DNA of 29,907 nucleotides, from NCBI GenBank assembly GCA_030665485.1, contig DAOUZV010000001.1, positions 1 through 29,907 of the forward strand. The letters are read 5' to 3'. The stretch is from Chloroflexota bacterium. GTDB taxonomy: Bacteria; Chloroflexota; Dehalococcoidia; JABGRK01. The notes beneath the pieces are model-generated. The model did not search any database, was not told where the DNA came from, and saw only the letters and a list, made by a program, of their open reading frames with translations. This document shows, piece after piece, positions 28,432 through 29,907 of the stretch (the stretch's first letter is position 1; each line of letters opens with the position of its first letter). The translations under genes and the position numbers were made by a program.

Positions 28432-28727
28432 TAAACTCCCTCGAAAATCTGGATGCTATCGCCCTCTTTCAGGGTGATAACCGCTTTTTTCCAGTCGGGC
28501 CTTTTCGTAATGGCGCGACCATAGCGTTTTTTCTTACCAGCAACAGTCATTAGATTGACTGACTTTACTGTTACATCAAAAGCTTTTTCAACTGCCTGTT
28601 TAATCTGTGGTTTGTTGGCGTTTATTATTACTTCAAACAAATATTTGTTCTGCTCTTGCAGATAGGTGCCCTTCTCTGTAACCAGGGGGCGGCGCAGCAC
28701 TTCGTATACGTTTATCTCTTTAGGCAT
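28431..28727 (-). CDS. rplW: 50S ribosomal protein L23
   Basis: 98 residues from the ATG at 28727: [26 protein letters not shown]. An open frame extends 20 codons further upstream inside rplD, but GGAGG nine bases before 28727 and the family N-terminus fix the start. It overlaps the rplD end by eight bases. L23 is at the tunnel exit and is the trigger-factor and SRP docking site. Confidence 0.96.
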   Translation of the reverse strand: MPKEINVYEVLRRPLVTEKGTYLQEQNKYLFEVIINANKPQIKQAVEKAFDVTVKSVNLMTVAGKKKRYGRAITKRPDWKKAVITLKEGDSIQIFEGV

Positions 28728-29373
28728 TTTGAGCTGCCTCCACAACCTGCTTCTTTCCCCATAGCTGTTCTGCTTTATGAACAGCATCCACCGTCATAAC
28801 CAGCATTCTGTGCGAAAGAAGATCAGCCACGTTCAGCAGCGCAGCTGGCGTTGTCTTAATTCCGTTTATATTTCTGCTTGACTTTGTTACATTGATATCA
28901 GCCTCGCCCGTTGCAACGAGTGCCGATGAATTCACGTTTAATGTCTGAATTATTTTGGCCATTTCTTTGGTTTTCGGCTCGGCGAGATTGAATTTATCGA
29001 TTACAATAAGCTGACCATCAGCCACCTTGGCCGAAAGTGCACATCTTATGGCAAGTCGCCGCATTTTCTTTGGCATCCTCTGGTTATAGCTGCGAGGCCG
29101 TGGCCCGAAGGCAACGCCTCCACCGCGCAAAACCGGTGCTTTGGCATCGCCGCGCCGTGCCCGGCCGGTGCCTTTTTGCCTAAATAACTTTCGTGTGCTT
29201 CCAACCACCTCGCCACGCGTCTTGGCGCGAACAGTGCCCAATCGCTTATTGGCCTGATGCATAAGTAATGCCTGATGAACCAGAACCGGATTTGCCTCCA
29301 CGCCGAAAACATCGTCTAAAAGATCTAACTTTTGAACTTCTTTTCCCGCTGTGTTGTAAACGGTGATTTCCAT
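28720..29373 (-). CDS. rplD: 50S ribosomal protein L4
   Basis: 217 residues from the ATG at 29373; GTG at 29376 is immediately before it, but AGGGG then lies too close. The tunnel loop is [44 protein letters not shown] at about 53-96. L4 represses the S10 operon in E. coli by binding its leader; no such leader is in the window. Confidence 0.97.
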   Translation of the reverse strand: MEITVYNTAGKEVQKLDLLDDVFGVEANPVLVHQALLMHQANKRLGTVRAKTRGEVVGSTRKLFRQKGTGRARRGDAKAPVLRGGGVAFGPRPRSYNQRMPKKMRRLAIRCALSAKVADGQLIVIDKFNLAEPKTKEMAKIIQTLNVNSSALVATGEADINVTKSSRNINGIKTTPAALLNVADLLSHRMLVMTVDAVHKAEQLWGKKQVVEAAQNA

Positions 29374-29398
29374 CACCTTCCCCTAAATATTTATTTTA

Positions 29399-29907
29399 CT
29401 AACGTTTACTTCGCCTAATCAGCAGCAGTCCGTTTACTGCGCCTGGCACCGCTCCCTTAACCATGATTATATTGCGATCCTGATCGATTTTAATCACTTT
29501 AAGGTTCTTTACCGTTACTCTTTCGTTTCCCATATGGCCAGCCATACGCATCCCTTTAAAAACATGCCCCGGTGACGTTCCTGCGCCAACCGATCCAGGA
29601 GCCCTGCCGCGATCAGACTGACCGTGGGTTTTGGGACCGCCACTGAAGCCGTGACGCTTCATAACACCGGCAAAACCGCGACCTTTTGATGTGCCGATAA
29701 CGTCTACTGTGTCGTCGGCCTGGAATATATCGACGTTTACCACTTGGCCCACCTCAGCCTCAGGCACATTATCCACTCTGAACTCACGAAGGTTTTTGAA
29801 CAATCCTAGATCACCAAGGTGTTTTCTCTCAGGCTGATTCAGTTTCTTGGCGGCGCCATATGCCAATTGAACGGCGTTGTATCCCTCTTTATCTGCGGTT
29901 TTTACCT
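29399..29907 (-). CDS. rplC: 50S ribosomal protein L3, C-terminal ~168 residues (5' end outside window)
   Basis: The frame is open to the right edge of the window (reading VKTADKEGYNAVQLAYGAAK at the edge), so only the first ~30-40 residues are missing. Conserved blocks: TVDVIGTSKGRGFAGVMKRHGFSGGPKTHGQS and GSVGAGTSPGHVFKGMRMAGHMGN, the long arm that approaches the peptidyl-transferase centre. rplD follows after 25 bases. rpsJ and the operon promoter must lie beyond the window. Confidence 0.96.
   Translation of the reverse strand, partial: VKTADKEGYNAVQLAYGAAKKLNQPERKHLGDLGLFKNLREFRVDNVPEAEVGQVVNVDIFQADDTVDVIGTSKGRGFAGVMKRHGFSGGPKTHGQSDRGRAPGSVGAGTSPGHVFKGMRMAGHMGNERVTVKNLKVIKIDQDRNIIMVKGAVPGAVNGLLLIRRSKR

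Noticed and set aside
27568..28434. 288-codon plus-strand frame
   Set aside because: Antisense to rplB, a clearly real gene. No ribosome binding site and no recognisable domain.

Overview
This is about 29.9 kb of compact bacterial chromosome at roughly 50% GC. It has no mobile elements, tRNAs or rRNAs, and no gap between genes longer than about 160 bases. The best guess for the organism is a member of the Dehalococcoidia (Chloroflexota), probably an anaerobe. That rests on three things: a short 'core' cobalamin-type MetE in a methionine/SAM-cycle cluster beside the S10-spc-alpha ribosomal superoperon, a CooC/CooT nickel-maturation pair, and a two-gene phosphoglucomutase/PGI-PMI tail. The assignment is from memory of gene content, not from a search.

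Layout, plus strand: (1) 2-1759, the end of nadB and then nadC, de novo NAD synthesis. (2) 1804-3108, a promoter and three genes: a small His-rich helical protein, a CooT-like nickel-binding protein and a CooC-like ATPase. Together they look like a nickel-insertion module for an enzyme such as CO dehydrogenase encoded elsewhere. (3) 3120-3377, a small four-cysteine protein on the minus strand, divergent from the next operon; the two share a promoter region with a perfect inverted repeat between the -35 boxes. (4) 3537-7268, apt, mtnA, mtnP, core-metE and a small low-complexity protein. (5) 7281-7429, a leader able to form elaborate hairpins, then ahcY, metK, a sugar nucleotidyltransferase, a phosphohexomutase and a bifunctional PGI/PMI, to 13548. 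Blocks 4 and 5 together close the SAM cycle: SAH to homocysteine (AhcY), to methionine (core-MetE), to SAM (MetK). They also start MTA salvage (MtnP, MtnA, with Apt recovering adenine).

Minus strand, 29907 down to 13616: one long convergent run of translation genes in the order rplC-D-W-B, rpsS, rplV, rpsC, rplP, rpmC, rpsQ, rplN-X-E, rpsN-H, rplF-R, rpsE, rpmD, rplO, secY, adk, map, infA, rpmJ, rpsM-K-D, rpoA, rplQ, truA, rplM, rpsI. It ends at a hairpin terminator (13555-13589) lying between it and the plus-strand operon. Many of its genes overlap or abut and several start with TTG or GTG. The operon promoter and rpsJ lie outside the window. Two members carry acidic C-terminal extensions: S17, which is nearly doubled in length, and the RNA polymerase alpha subunit.

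Most of the window is housekeeping. The parts that look less ordinary are the ahcY leader, the nickel-module operon with its His-array protein, the S17 tail, and the divergent regulatory region at 3401-3486.
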